From an uncultured Alistipes sp. (GTDB lineage Bacteria > Bacteroidota > Bacteroidia > Bacteroidales > Rikenellaceae): a DNA stretch of 64,000 nucleotides. The notes under the pieces were generated by a model that had not been told where the DNA came from, did no database searches, and saw only the letters and a program-made list of their open reading frames with translations. The translations under genes and the position numbers were made by a program. Below are positions 33,347 through 43,000 of this stretch, in pieces. Each line of letters opens with the position of its first letter. Positions within the stretch are counted from its first letter, which is position 1. The DNA lies in assembly GCA_944320985.1 (NCBI GenBank), contig CALUJN010000002.1, forward strand, positions 58,726 through 122,725. Reading direction: 5' to 3'.

Positions 33347-34456
33347 CTACGGACGAATATCGCGACAGTTCTTTTTAGCGGAGATCGTCCCGTCGTCGAG
33401 CGTCACCAGACCGTTCTCGGCCCGCAGCATCGTCCGCATCGTCGAGGCATCGATATTGTAGCACGGGACCTCGCCCGTACCGAAATCGTACGTCATTGCG
33501 CCCTGCAGCGGATCGGGCGTCAGGCAGACCACCTGCGAGCCCTCCGCTTGAGCCCGTTCCACGAGCGCCGCCATCCGACGGGAACAACCCTTGGGCAGGC
33601 GCTCCAGATCCGTCACGCAAAGCAGATAGACACGCCCCGGGTGGGTAATGACCTCCAGCGTGACGTCGTTGCCCGCGGCATCGCGCAAGGCGAATTCGCT
33701 GACCAGAGGTCGGATGGCCGGCGCCTCGCTCGTCGTACGCGTATCGACCCATTCCCACTGTGTGTCGTCCTGCCATTCGGGATCCTCGAGCGAAAACTCG
33801 CGCTCCTCGCCTGTCGTCCGGTTGCGGTAGACGAGCACCGTCTCCGACTCCCCGGGATCCTCCGCCGGAGCCTGCATCGCCTCGTAGATGTTCACACCCA
33901 CCTTGTAGGGCAGGAAGTCGATCAGCGGCAGGTGGATATAACAATAGTAGCCCAGGTACATCGACATCGAGAAGAAGGCGCAGGTCAGGACCACCTCCAT
34001 GGGCTTGAAGGCGAAGATCCGGTCCGGACGATAACGCCACCACACCACGATGGCCATCGGCAGCAGGATGATGTTCTTGGCAAACGTCTCCCAGGGCGTA
34101 AGTTTCAGTGCATCGCCGAAGCAGCCGCAATCCTCCACCGGGATGATCGTCGCGCTGAGCAGCGTCAGCACCGTGAAGAAGAGCATCGACAACACCGCGA
34201 AGATCGAAATCAACCGGATCCGGACCTTGCACAGCAACATGCAGCCCATCATCAGTTCGGCACCGCACAGCCAGATCGAAAAGGTCATCGCCGCAGGCTG
34301 CAGCCACTCCATGCCGTAGATCGAGAGGTACTCGCTCACCTTGAGCGCCGTACCCCACGGGTCGATCACCTTCGTGAAGCCCGACAGGATGAACGTGCCG
34401 GCCAGCACAAGCCGGCAAATATTCGCTACGATCTTGAATAGGCGGGTCTTTCTCAT
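33347..34456 (-). CDS. DoxX/MauE-like membrane protein with thioredoxin-fold-like C-terminal domain
   Basis: A 369-residue protein. The N-terminal half has four membrane helices and the DoxX/MauE pattern (RLVLAGTFILSGFTKVIDPWG), with VEDCGCFGD, a Cys pair typical of the MauE branch that feeds reducing equivalents. A fifth helix (VVLTCAFFSMSMYLGYYCYI) precedes a 190-residue soluble domain. Its end (VYLLCVTDLERLPKGCSRRMAALVERA) looks thioredoxin-like but lacks a CxxC, so a binding rather than redox role is possible. Its ATG overlaps the tmk stop by 4 bp, so the two are translationally coupled. Confidence 0.8.
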   Translation of the reverse strand: MRKTRLFKIVANICRLVLAGTFILSGFTKVIDPWGTALKVSEYLSIYGMEWLQPAAMTFSIWLCGAELMMGCMLLCKVRIRLISIFAVLSMLFFTVLTLLSATIIPVEDCGCFGDALKLTPWETFAKNIILLPMAIVVWWRYRPDRIFAFKPMEVVLTCAFFSMSMYLGYYCYIHLPLIDFLPYKVGVNIYEAMQAPAEDPGESETVLVYRNRTTGEEREFSLEDPEWQDDTQWEWVDTRTTSEAPAIRPLVSEFALRDAAGNDVTLEVITHPGRVYLLCVTDLERLPKGCSRRMAALVERAQAEGSQVVCLTPDPLQGAMTYDFGTGEVPCYNIDASTMRTMLRAENGLVTLDDGTISAKKNCRDIRP

Positions 34457-35139
34457 CGCGTCTCGATTAACGGGGCGATCACCCCGCGGATTTTCTCGAA
34501 AATACGTTCCGGAGAGGCCATCGCCCCCGTTTCGTCACCGCACGGAACAACCTGCAGCGACGCATCGCGCGAAGCCATCGTCAGGTAGACCTCCCGCACC
34601 CGGCGCTGAAGGTCCAGCGCATCCTCGTGGATGTCCCGCGCCCCCTGCAGGTAGCCGCGGTCGTCGCCCTCGCGCGTCTCCGCCAGTTTGCGCTCGGTGA
34701 ACGAGAAGGGCACGTCGAGGAAGAGCGATACGTCGGGTCGCGGCAGCGCGTTGTGGCCGAACTCCAGGTCGAGGATCCATCGTGCCAGCCGGTCACGCTC
34801 CTCTCCGGACGCCAGTTTTGCGCACTGATAGCCCACGTTCGACCACACGTAACGGTCCAGAATCACCGCCTTGCCCTCGCGAAGCCAGCCGCGGATCATC
34901 CCGGCGGCCTCGGCCCGGTCTCCGGCGTAGAGCAGCGCCACCAGATAGGGGTTCACCTCATCCACGCCGCCGAATTCGCCCCGCAGAAAACGGGCGATCA
35001 GCTCGCCGTAGACCGGCGCGTCGAAACGCGGGAAATGCACGTATTCGCTCGCTACGCCCCGCTCCGCAAAGAGCTTGCGCAACATCCCGATTTGAGTCGA
35101 TTTCCCGGCTCCGTCCAGACCTTCGAGTACGATGAACAT
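34453..35139 (-). CDS. tmk: Thymidylate kinase
   Basis: A 228-residue cytosolic kinase phosphorylating dTMP to dTDP. The P-loop LEGLDGAGKSTQIGML is at the N-terminus, the DRY motif is in AVILDRYVWSNVGYQ, and the phosphate-binding lid and adenine-contact regions follow (PRPDVSLFLDVPFSFTERKL). The protein is slightly longer than E. coli Tmk (213), with a lid insertion around residue 150. The start MFIVLEGLDG at 35139 is the family start. It lies 105 bp downstream of sufS with no obvious terminator between, so it may be read through from the suf operon. Confidence 0.94.
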   Translation of the reverse strand: MFIVLEGLDGAGKSTQIGMLRKLFAERGVASEYVHFPRFDAPVYGELIARFLRGEFGGVDEVNPYLVALLYAGDRAEAAGMIRGWLREGKAVILDRYVWSNVGYQCAKLASGEERDRLARWILDLEFGHNALPRPDVSLFLDVPFSFTERKLAETREGDDRGYLQGARDIHEDALDLQRRVREVYLTMASRDASLQVVPCGDETGAMASPERIFEKIRGVIAPLIETR

Positions 35140-35244
35140 AGGTTTTCTTCGATTTATTTCTCTTTTATCGCTTTTGTGCCAGGATCCGGCATCCCGACGG
35201 CCCCGCCGCCGCACGTTGGCGCCATGACTCCGGCCGGCTCCCTA

Positions 35245-36477
35245 TCAGTGGCACAGCATCCCGACGGCCCGCTCCACCCCGGCAGCCAGTGCATCGACCT
35301 CCGAGAGGGTGTTGTAGAGCGCAAACGACGCCCGGCACATGCCCGGCACTCCGAAGTGATCCATGACCGGTTCGGCACAATGGTGTCCCGTGCGGATGGC
35401 AATACCCAGTTTATCGAGGATCATCCCCACGTCGTAAGGATGCGCCCCCTCGATGTTGAACGACACGATGGCACATTTGTCGGGCGTACGGCCGTAGATG
35501 CGCAGTCCGGGGATGGCACCCAGACGCTCCTCGGCACGCCGCAGCAACGCCGTTTCGTGGGCCTCGATCTGCGCGGCGTCGAAACGCGAGAGGAATTTCA
35601 CCGCCTCGCCCAGTCCGATGGCCCCGATGAAGTTGGCCGTCCCGGCCTCGAATTTCAACGGTACCGGGGCATAGGTCGTACGGGCGAACGTCACCCGGTC
35701 GACCATGTCGCCGCCACCCAGGAAGGGCGGCATGCGCTCCAACAGCTCCCGCTTGCCGTACAGCACGCCGATGCCCGTCGGGCCGTAGAGCTTGTGTCCC
35801 GAGAAGGCGTAGAAGTCGCAATCCAGCGCCTGGACGTTGGCTCCCCCGTGTACGACACCCTGACAGCCGTCCACCACGACAACCGCCCCGACGGCGTGCG
35901 CAGCCTCGATCACGGGCCGCAGATCGGGACGCGTGCCCAGCGTATTCGACGCTTGTGTGACGGCCACCACCCGCGTGCGGGAGTCGATGAGCGTCGGCAG
36001 CAGATCCGTACGCAGCGCCCCGTCATCGTCGAACGGGAGCATGCGCACCTCCGCACCCCGCCGCTCGGCAACCAGTTGCCACGGCACCAGGTTCGAGTGG
36101 TGCTCCATCTCGCTGACCACGATGTTGTCCCCCGTGCCGACGAACGCATCGCCCCAGGCGTAGGCTACCGTATTGAGCGACGCCGTAGCCCCGGCCGTAA
36201 AGACGATCTCCTCCTTCTCGGCCGCACCGATGAAGTCGGCGATCTGTTGTCGCGCCGCCTCATAGAGTTCCGTGGCCTCCTCCGAGAGAAGATGGACCCC
36301 CCGGTGGATGTTGGCATTCAGGTTGCGGCTGAGCCAGTCGACCCGTTCGAGGACCTGCAGCGGCTTCTGTGCCGTGGCGCCGCTGTCCAGATAGACCAGC
36401 GGCCGTCCGTAGACCTTCTGCTGAAGGATCGGAAACTCCTCACGTATCTTTTCTACGTCGAACATCTCTCTTCGCAT
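35245..36477 (-). CDS. sufS: Cysteine desulfurase SufS
   Basis: A 410-residue PLP enzyme releasing sulfur from cysteine for Fe-S cluster assembly. The class V signatures are present: VYLDSGATAQKPL, NIHRGVHLLSEEAT, EMEHHSNLVPWQ, the PLP lysine in DFYAFSGHKLYGPTGIGVLYG, and the active Cys in IRTGHHCAEPVMDHF. This short RTGHHCAEP loop is the SufS (group II) form, as opposed to IscS. The ATG overlaps the sufD stop by one base. Last suf gene; no sufE or sufU is visible in the window. Confidence 0.96.
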   Translation of the reverse strand: MRREMFDVEKIREEFPILQQKVYGRPLVYLDSGATAQKPLQVLERVDWLSRNLNANIHRGVHLLSEEATELYEAARQQIADFIGAAEKEEIVFTAGATASLNTVAYAWGDAFVGTGDNIVVSEMEHHSNLVPWQLVAERRGAEVRMLPFDDDGALRTDLLPTLIDSRTRVVAVTQASNTLGTRPDLRPVIEAAHAVGAVVVVDGCQGVVHGGANVQALDCDFYAFSGHKLYGPTGIGVLYGKRELLERMPPFLGGGDMVDRVTFARTTYAPVPLKFEAGTANFIGAIGLGEAVKFLSRFDAAQIEAHETALLRRAEERLGAIPGLRIYGRTPDKCAIVSFNIEGAHPYDVGMILDKLGIAIRTGHHCAEPVMDHFGVPGMCRASFALYNTLSEVDALAAGVERAVGMLCH

Positions 36478-37307
36478 TATTCCTTGTCCTGTCTTCCGAG
36501 GCGCTCCGAGGCCAGCGACAAAAGCGCCTCGCCAAGCGGTTCCACCCCACAGCGGCGCACGATGTCTCCCACAAAGCCCTCGATCTGAAGCTGCCGCGCC
36601 TGTGTTTCACTCAGACCCCGCTGGCGCATGTAGAGAATCGCATCGGCATCCATCTGCCCCACCGTCGCACCGTGCGAACATTTCACGTCGTCGGCATAGA
36701 TCTCCAGTTGCGGCATCGTCTCGATACGGGCCGTATCGCTCAGCAGCACGTTGCGGCTCTGCTGACGCGCATCGGTCCGCTGGGCATCCGGAGCCACGTA
36801 GACCAGACCCGAAAACTCCCCGACGGCCTCATCGCCCGCAACCCCCTTGATGCAGGAGTTGCTCCGGCAATCGGGGACATTATGGGCCGTATGCAGCTTC
36901 ACCACGCAATGGTCGTGCCCCATGGCCAGGAAGACTCCGCCCAATTCGTTCTCGGCATCCGCACCGTTCAGATCGATCCGGTACGAGGCATTGGCTGCCG
37001 ACAACTCCACGACCGTCATCCGGCAACGGCTCCGCGCCCCCTGTGACAGCCGCACCTCGGCAAAGGTCTCGCCGAGAAACAGCTCCGTAAATTCGAACTG
37101 AGCCCCTTCGCCCAATTCAACGTCGAGCGTCGACGTGTTCCGCTCCGTATGGAGCACCACCAGGTGCGTCGCGGCTCCCGGAGCAAGTTCGACACGCAGA
37201 TGCTCCGGATCGACCGACACACAGGGCTGCGGAACAGGACTCTCAACCCGGAACACCTCCGGGCCCACCTTGCGGAGATCTCCGACAATCTCGAAAATCC
37301 GATCCAT
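36477..37307 (-). CDS. sufD: SufD, Fe-S assembly scaffold subunit (short form)
   Basis: A 276-residue subunit of the SufBC2D scaffold. The core beta-helix domain is recognisable: ELSAANASYRIDLNGADAENELGGVFL, then LSDTARIETMPQLEIYADDVKCSHGATVGQMD and LYMRQRGLSETQARQL. E. coli SufD has about 420 residues; this one lacks most of the N-terminal helical domain, but the reading frame is intact and starts with an ATG overlapping the sufC stop by one base. I therefore treat it as a natural short form rather than a truncation. Confidence 0.93.
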   Translation of the reverse strand: MDRIFEIVGDLRKVGPEVFRVESPVPQPCVSVDPEHLRVELAPGAATHLVVLHTERNTSTLDVELGEGAQFEFTELFLGETFAEVRLSQGARSRCRMTVVELSAANASYRIDLNGADAENELGGVFLAMGHDHCVVKLHTAHNVPDCRSNSCIKGVAGDEAVGEFSGLVYVAPDAQRTDARQQSRNVLLSDTARIETMPQLEIYADDVKCSHGATVGQMDADAILYMRQRGLSETQARQLQIEGFVGDIVRRCGVEPLGEALLSLASERLGRQDKE

Positions 37308-38059
37308 CACTTGTCGTATTCGTTGATCAGCCAGTCGTAGCCCTCCTTCTCGAGCTTCAGGGCCAGCGTCTTGTCACCCGTGTAGATGATCCGCCCCTTG
37401 TAGAGCACATGCACGACATCGGGTACGATATAATCCAGCAGCCGCTGGTAGTGCGTGATGACCACCGTGGCATTGTCGGAGCGGTGGAGTTTCGTCACAC
37501 CCGTAGCGACAATCCGCAGCGCATCGATATCCAGTCCCGAGTCCGTTTCATCCAGAATCGCCAGCTTCGGATCCAGCATCGCCATCTGGAAGATCTCGTT
37601 CTTCTTCTTCTCTCCGCCCGAAAAGCCTTCGTTCACGGCTCGCGAGGTCAGCTTCGACGACAATTCAACCACGGCGCTCTTCTCCTTCATCAGGCGCAGG
37701 AACTCGGCCGCCGAAAGCGGCTCCTCCCCACGGTATTTACGCTGCTCGTTGACGGCCAGTTTCATGAAGTTGGCCATCGTGACGCCCGGGATCTCCACCG
37801 GGTACTGGAACCCGAGGAACAGACCCAGCCGTGCCCGATCCTCGATCGACATCGTGAGCAGCTCGTGACCCAGAAACTCGACCGACCCTTCCGTGACGGT
37901 GAACTTCTCGTTGCCGGCCAGCACCGACGCCAGGGTCGACTTGCCCGAGCCGTTCGGGCCCATGATGGCATGCACCTCTCCGGCCTTCACCTCGAGGTCG
38001 ATACCCCGGAGGATCTCCTTGCCCTCGACCGTAGCATGCAGATTCTTTACGCTTAGCAT
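37307..38059 (-). CDS. sufC: SufC, Fe-S assembly ATPase
   Basis: A 250-residue ABC-type ATPase of the SufBCD complex. Walker A is in AIMGPNGSGKSTLASVLAG, the Q-loop in FLGFQYPVEIPGV, the signature in FSGGEKKKNEIFQM (the SufC form), Walker B in PKLAILDETDSGLDIDAL, and the H-loop in VVITHYQRLLDYI. It energises cluster assembly by opening the SufB-SufD dimer. The upstream gap to sufB is unusually long (384 bp), so it may also have its own promoter or processing site. Confidence 0.97.
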   Translation of the reverse strand: MLSVKNLHATVEGKEILRGIDLEVKAGEVHAIMGPNGSGKSTLASVLAGNEKFTVTEGSVEFLGHELLTMSIEDRARLGLFLGFQYPVEIPGVTMANFMKLAVNEQRKYRGEEPLSAAEFLRLMKEKSAVVELSSKLTSRAVNEGFSGGEKKKNEIFQMAMLDPKLAILDETDSGLDIDALRIVATGVTKLHRSDNATVVITHYQRLLDYIVPDVVHVLYKGRIIYTGDKTLALKLEKEGYDWLINEYDK

Positions 38060-38443
38060 ATCTGTATCAATTCTCTAAATTTCGTTTGTTATCACTTTTC
38101 CGGCCGCCGTTTCCCGCGCCCCGCGGCCGCGTATTCAAATCCGACCCACCCCCAAACCCCCGCCCCAGGCAGGGGCTTTATGGGGAAAGTCCGTGCGGTA
38201 TCGGAACGGAGTGCTTCTCGGAGCGTTTTTTACCAATCCCGTCTCGGCCCCGGACTTCGCATCGTCGCTTCTCGGGTTCCTACGCCCGACAGAGCGTTCC
38301 GCCCAGTTTCCGGCATCGGGCAATCTCCCGGGCCGTCAGTTCCGGATGCTTCCGGCAGTCACCTCTTCAAGCATTCGCGACGGGAGCTGTCCACAGCGGC
38401 GCGGGGTTCCGTTCAAAACAACGACCTGCGTCGTTCGCTCCCG
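38060..38443. other. 384-bp gap inside the suf operon
   Basis: No gene is supported on either strand; the short minus-strand frames read as Arg/Gly/Pro-rich noise. The stretch carries a G-quadruplex motif at 38145-38166 (minus strand) next to a small hairpin (CCCCAGGCAGGGG, 38163-38175). The sequence just upstream of sufC (38060-38100) is AT-rich. Confidence 0.55.
38145..38166 (-). promoter_or_regulatory. Predicted G-quadruplex upstream of sufC
   Basis: The minus strand (the mRNA strand) reads GGGG, C, GGGGG, TTT, GGGGG, T, GGG: four runs of three or more G with loops of 1, 3 and 1. It lies 86-107 nt before the sufC ATG inside the suf transcript. Confidence 0.5.
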
Positions 38444-39889
38444 TTATCCCACCGTGCCCTCCAGCTGCAGGGCCAGCAGCTTCTGCGCCTCCACGGCAAA
38501 CTCCATCGGCAGCTTCGCCAGCACCTCCCGCGCGTAACCGTTGACGATCAGCCCCACGGCATCTTCGGTCGACAGGCCCCGCTGGTTGCAGTAGAAGAGT
38601 TGGTCGTCCGAGATCTTCGACGTCGTGGCCTCGTGTTCGACCACCGCCGTGCGGTTGCGGCTGTCGATCACCGGGAACGTGTGCGCTCCGCAACGGTCAC
38701 CGATCAGGAGCGAATCGCACTGCGAATAGTTCCGCGCATGCTCCGCACCCTTGGCCACGCGTACCAGACCCCGGTAGGAGTTCTCGCTCTGTCCGGCCGA
38801 GATACCCTTCGAGACGATCCGGCTCCGCGTATTGCGTCCGATGTGGATCATCTTCGTACCCGTGTCGGCCTGCTGGAAGTTGTTCGTCATGGCCACCGAA
38901 TAGAACTCACCCACCGAATTGTCTCCCGCAAGGATACAACTCGGGTATTTGCACGTGATGGCCGAGCCGGTCTCGACCTGCGTCCCCGACAAGCGTGCAT
39001 TCTCGCGGCAAAGGCCCCGTTTGGTCACGAAGTTGTAGATGCCGCCCCGGCCCTCCTTGTCGCCCGGATACCAGTTCTGCACCGTCGAATACTTCACCTC
39101 GGCATCGCGCTCGACGACGATCTCCACCACGGCGGCGTGCAGCTGGTTCTCGTCGCGCTGCGGGGCCGTACACCCTTCGAGGTAGCTCACGTAGGCACCC
39201 TCATCGGCCACGATCAGCGTCCGTTCGAACTGACCCGTCCCGGCCGCATTGATGCGGAAGTAGGTCGACAGCTCCATCGGGCACCGCACCCCCTTCGGGA
39301 TGTAGCAGAACGATCCGTCGGAGAAGACCGCGGCGTTCAAGGCGGCGTAGAAGTTGTCCGTATAGGGCACGACGCTCCCGAGGTACTTTTTCACCAGATC
39401 CGGATGGTCGCGCAGCGCCTCCGAGATCGAACAGAAGATGATTCCCTTTTCGGCCAGCGTCTCCTTGAAGGTCGTCTTCACCGAAACCGAGTCCATCACG
39501 GCATCCACAGCCACCCCCGACAAGGCCATCTGCTCCTCGAGCGGAATGCCCAGTTTGTCGAACGTACGTTTCAATTCGGGGTCGACCTCGTCCATCGAAT
39601 TCAGCCGCTTGCGGGCCTTGGGGGCCGCATAGTAGATAATATCCTGAAAGTCGATCTCCGGAATGCGGAGATGCGCCCACGTCGGGGGATTGAGCGTCAG
39701 CCAGTGCCGATAGGCCGCCACGCGGCGTTCGGTCATCCACGACGGTTCCCCCTTCTTCTCGGAGATCAGACGTACGACCTCCTCCGAAAGCCCCTTGCCG
39801 ATGGTTTCGGTCTCGATCGCCGAGGTAAAGCCATATTTGTACTCCTGCTCGCCGAGGTTTTCCAGTATCTCTTTTTCGTTCTCTGCCAT
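38444..39889 (-). CDS. sufB: SufB, Fe-S assembly scaffold subunit
   Basis: A 481-residue core scaffold where the nascent Fe-S cluster is built, normal length. Conserved blocks include [39 protein letters not shown] and the C-terminal [19 protein letters not shown] with its Cys ligand, followed by [34 protein letters not shown] at 39889 is the start; a longer in-frame start is TTG. First gene of the suf operon, with a promoter box at 39909-39916. Its gap to sufC is discussed separately. Confidence 0.97.
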   Translation of the reverse strand: MAENEKEILENLGEQEYKYGFTSAIETETIGKGLSEEVVRLISEKKGEPSWMTERRVAAYRHWLTLNPPTWAHLRIPEIDFQDIIYYAAPKARKRLNSMDEVDPELKRTFDKLGIPLEEQMALSGVAVDAVMDSVSVKTTFKETLAEKGIIFCSISEALRDHPDLVKKYLGSVVPYTDNFYAALNAAVFSDGSFCYIPKGVRCPMELSTYFRINAAGTGQFERTLIVADEGAYVSYLEGCTAPQRDENQLHAAVVEIVVERDAEVKYSTVQNWYPGDKEGRGGIYNFVTKRGLCRENARLSGTQVETGSAITCKYPSCILAGDNSVGEFYSVAMTNNFQQADTGTKMIHIGRNTRSRIVSKGISAGQSENSYRGLVRVAKGAEHARNYSQCDSLLIGDRCGAHTFPVIDSRNRTAVVEHEATTSKISDDQLFYCNQRGLSTEDAVGLIVNGYAREVLAKLPMEFAVEAQKLLALQLEGTVG

Positions 39890-39908
39890 TACATGCAAAA
39901 TATCCGGG

Positions 39909-39916
39909 CAAATTTA
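39909..39916 (-). promoter_or_regulatory. Predicted -7 element of the suf operon
   Basis: TAAATTTG on the minus strand, 19 bp before the sufB ATG. Confidence 0.6.
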
Positions 39917-39966
39917 ACAATTATTTTTGTATTTAGCACGCCCAACCCTCGCAAACACCCTGCCGC

Positions 39967-40000
39967 AAAAAAAGCGTGCGACCCGGGAGGGTTGCACGCT
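39967..40000 (-). terminator. Terminator of the pectin locus
   Basis: A 12-bp stem with one G-U pair (AGCGTGCGACCC with GGGTTGCACGCT, 39973-40000), then seven U on the minus strand (39967-39973). It lies 24 bp past the stop of the surface lipoprotein gene. Confidence 0.85.
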
Positions 40001-40024
40001 ACGCTCAAATGTAAATCAGGAGAA

Positions 40025-43000
40025 TTATTCCGTATAAACGATTTCGAACGACAGAAGTTTCAAATCATCGGGACCTCCCTGAAAATCGAATGTTCCGTCA
40101 TTGCCCTCCGAGAATACGAACTCATGCGTCATGGCTCCTTCGTCACTGACGGGCGTAACAGGCTGTTTCACTCCGTTTACCGTCTCATACATCGTGAATT
40201 TCGTGGCGGTTTTCCAGGACTGCATCACGATCTTGATTCGCGAAATCGTGCCGACGGATGAGGTCGTCTTCAAATAATTGACGCCTGCTGCCGTCTTCCC
40301 GTCTCCATAGAAATAGAGCACATCGATGTCGCTGGTCTTACCGGCGGCCATCGCCGATTCATAATTCACGCCTTCAAACGACCATTGAACCGGACCCGTA
40401 ACGGAGGAGGACCCTGTCGGCAACGACGGATTGGCTTCCAGAATGGCCGTTTTGGTCAACGTCGTGGTAATCGGATCGCCCTGCGCGGCCTGATCCGGCG
40501 TCCAGGTGATCGAGAAGACATTGATACCTCCGCTACCGCTGTATATCGCAACCTTCGAGCCGGCTTGGGCCGCCGAGCCGTCAAATGTATACCGGACTGC
40601 CGAGCCTTCTGTATCCTGCGACTGCTCAACACCGTCGATATTTACGACCAACGGACGTACTGCCGAACTGCTGCTCGACGCAGCCTCGACAACAAGCGTT
40701 CCGGCTGCGTCCACCGTGAACGATACGCACTGCTTGGTCAACGAACCACTGCCGCCGAACTGGAAGCGCATGGCTTTTACGCCGTCCGCATTCGTATTCT
40801 CCGCGAACTTGAACTTGCCGCCGCCTAACAGGAATTCCAGACCCTTGTAGGTGAAACCGTCCGCATTCTTCTTCAGATCGGAAGTCTCGGTCATCGAAGC
40901 CAACGCCCCGGAATTCACCTCATCGATGGAGCCGAAGCCCGCTTTGATCGCCTCGAAATCGGCTGCGCCCCAACTATAGGCCGTACCGCCGCCAGCCGCG
41001 GGATCATAGATCTGCAACTCCCCGGCTCCGGGCTCCGAATCCACATAGTGCTCCGTATCCGTCGGTTTCGCAACAACCGTAATCTCATAGCGGCCCGCAG
41101 CCAGGGCTGCCACAACATCGCCGGTCAGCGCCAGCGTCGTTCCCGGCTGGTTCGTCGTGATGTTGTTGTAGGTAACGTCATACGACGAGGCCCCCTCGAT
41201 TGCCGGCCATTCGATCACAACAGCCTGCTGCTCGCCCACATTCACCGTCGACGGCGTTACCGTAACCTGCGGGGCGGCAAGCGGCGTCTTCTTCACCTCG
41301 AACGCCACCGTCGCAACCTCCGACGCCTTGTACTTGGTCGAAGTCGCGACCGGTTTGGCCACCACCTCGATCGGATAGGTGCCGGCAGGAAGGGCTCCGA
41401 CCGTCTCCGCGGGAATCGTCCACGTCGTTGCGGTGATCGACTCCGGCTCCAGACCGTTCCACGTCACCTCGTAGGTGGCCGCATTCGCCACGGACTCCCA
41501 CGTCAGCGTGACCTCCTGTGCCACTCCGCACGCTACCGTCTCCGCAGAGATCGTCACCGCGGGCGTGGCAAGCGTCTTCTGGTCGCCATCCACCGAGGTC
41601 TCCGTCGTCCAGGCCAGCGCCGAAAGCTCGACGGAACCCGTCGTCGTGATATAGACGTACGTGTCACCCGTGATCTCGCCCAGAGCCACCGTATGCTCCA
41701 CACCGTCGCACGGGATCGTATAGCGGTCCGCACCGGCAATGATCTCTATCTGCGTGCCGATCCCGGCATTCGACGGCGTCAGAACCAACGACCCCGCCGT
41801 TGCAACCCGAATGGCCAGGGCATTGTTCGTCGGAATGTCAACCGGCGAAAGGGTCGAGGCGGCCGAGAACGAGATTGTTCCGCCATCCGTCACGGCCATC
41901 GGCGCCTCGGCGTCGTTGACCAGGAACTGCAGGTTGCCCAGAATCTTGTTCGACTCGATGGTCTGCGGCTCGAAGATCTCCGTGTCGGTCAGCTTCCACG
42001 TCGTGGCCTCCTCAAGGGCGATCAGCTCCGTCTGCTCCGGCACCACCGGAGCCTCGGCGTTCCACCAGCGCGGGTCACCCACACGCACCGAAGCGATCTC
42101 GTCATTGACCAGATAGAACTTCCCGCTGGCCGACTTCTGGCACGGATCCTCCGTCAGCACCTTGCCGCCGTTCTGCAGTGCCGTTTCGAGCGTCACCTCA
42201 CCGTCGGCCGTCTTCGCCTCGAAGAAGGTGTCGGCGCAATTGAAGAAGTAGTTGGCGGCGATCGACGTCGGAAGCTTCACCGAATTGTTGTTGGCGATGA
42301 AGCGGGCGTTTTCGCCGGTCTCGTTCAGGAAAAGGTTGTTCGTATACTCAAAGGTCGGCGCCGTACCGCGCACGTAAAGGATACCCTTGTTGTTGCCGTC
42401 GGTCACAACCGAGAAACTGCCGAAGGTGTTGTTGCGCACGGCGATCGTCGAGAAGGTCTCGTTGGCATCGACGCGCAGGAACGAACGTCCGCCGTTGTAG
42501 AAGGTCGAGTTGCAGATGGTCAGCGAGCCGTGGGTCGACTGCGTGCGGAAGTCGATGAAGTCGCCGCCGCTGTTGCCCATGCCGGCCGCATAAATGCCGT
42601 CAAAGAGGAGCGTCTGGATGGCCGAACCGGCCTTGTTCTCATAGAAAATGTTGCGGAAGCTCTTCAGGTCGCAGTTCTTCACCGTCACCGACGCCATCGT
42701 GATGGCATCCGTCACCTCCAGGAGCGACGAAGCAGCCTCGGCGCCATCGATCGAGAGGTCCTCCAGAAGGATCTCGTTCACACCGGGGTTCAGTCCGATG
42801 CCGAGGCCCACGATCTGCGGTTTGTCGCCCTCGAGCGTCGTTTCTCCGATGATCGTCAGGTCGGCAGCCAGTGCCGAAGCGGGATTGACCTCACCCTCGG
42901 CATACTCCGGCACGACGTACGGCGTCTCGCTGTAGGCCAGTTCGTATTTGCCGCCATCGACGAACGCCTGCATGAGTTGCTCGATGGTCGAGATCTTCGT

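Noticed and set aside
38135-38323. 62-codon minus-strand frame between sufB and sufC as a small Suf protein
   Set aside because: Composition is Arg/Gly/Pro noise covering the G-rich tract, and no Suf family matches it.
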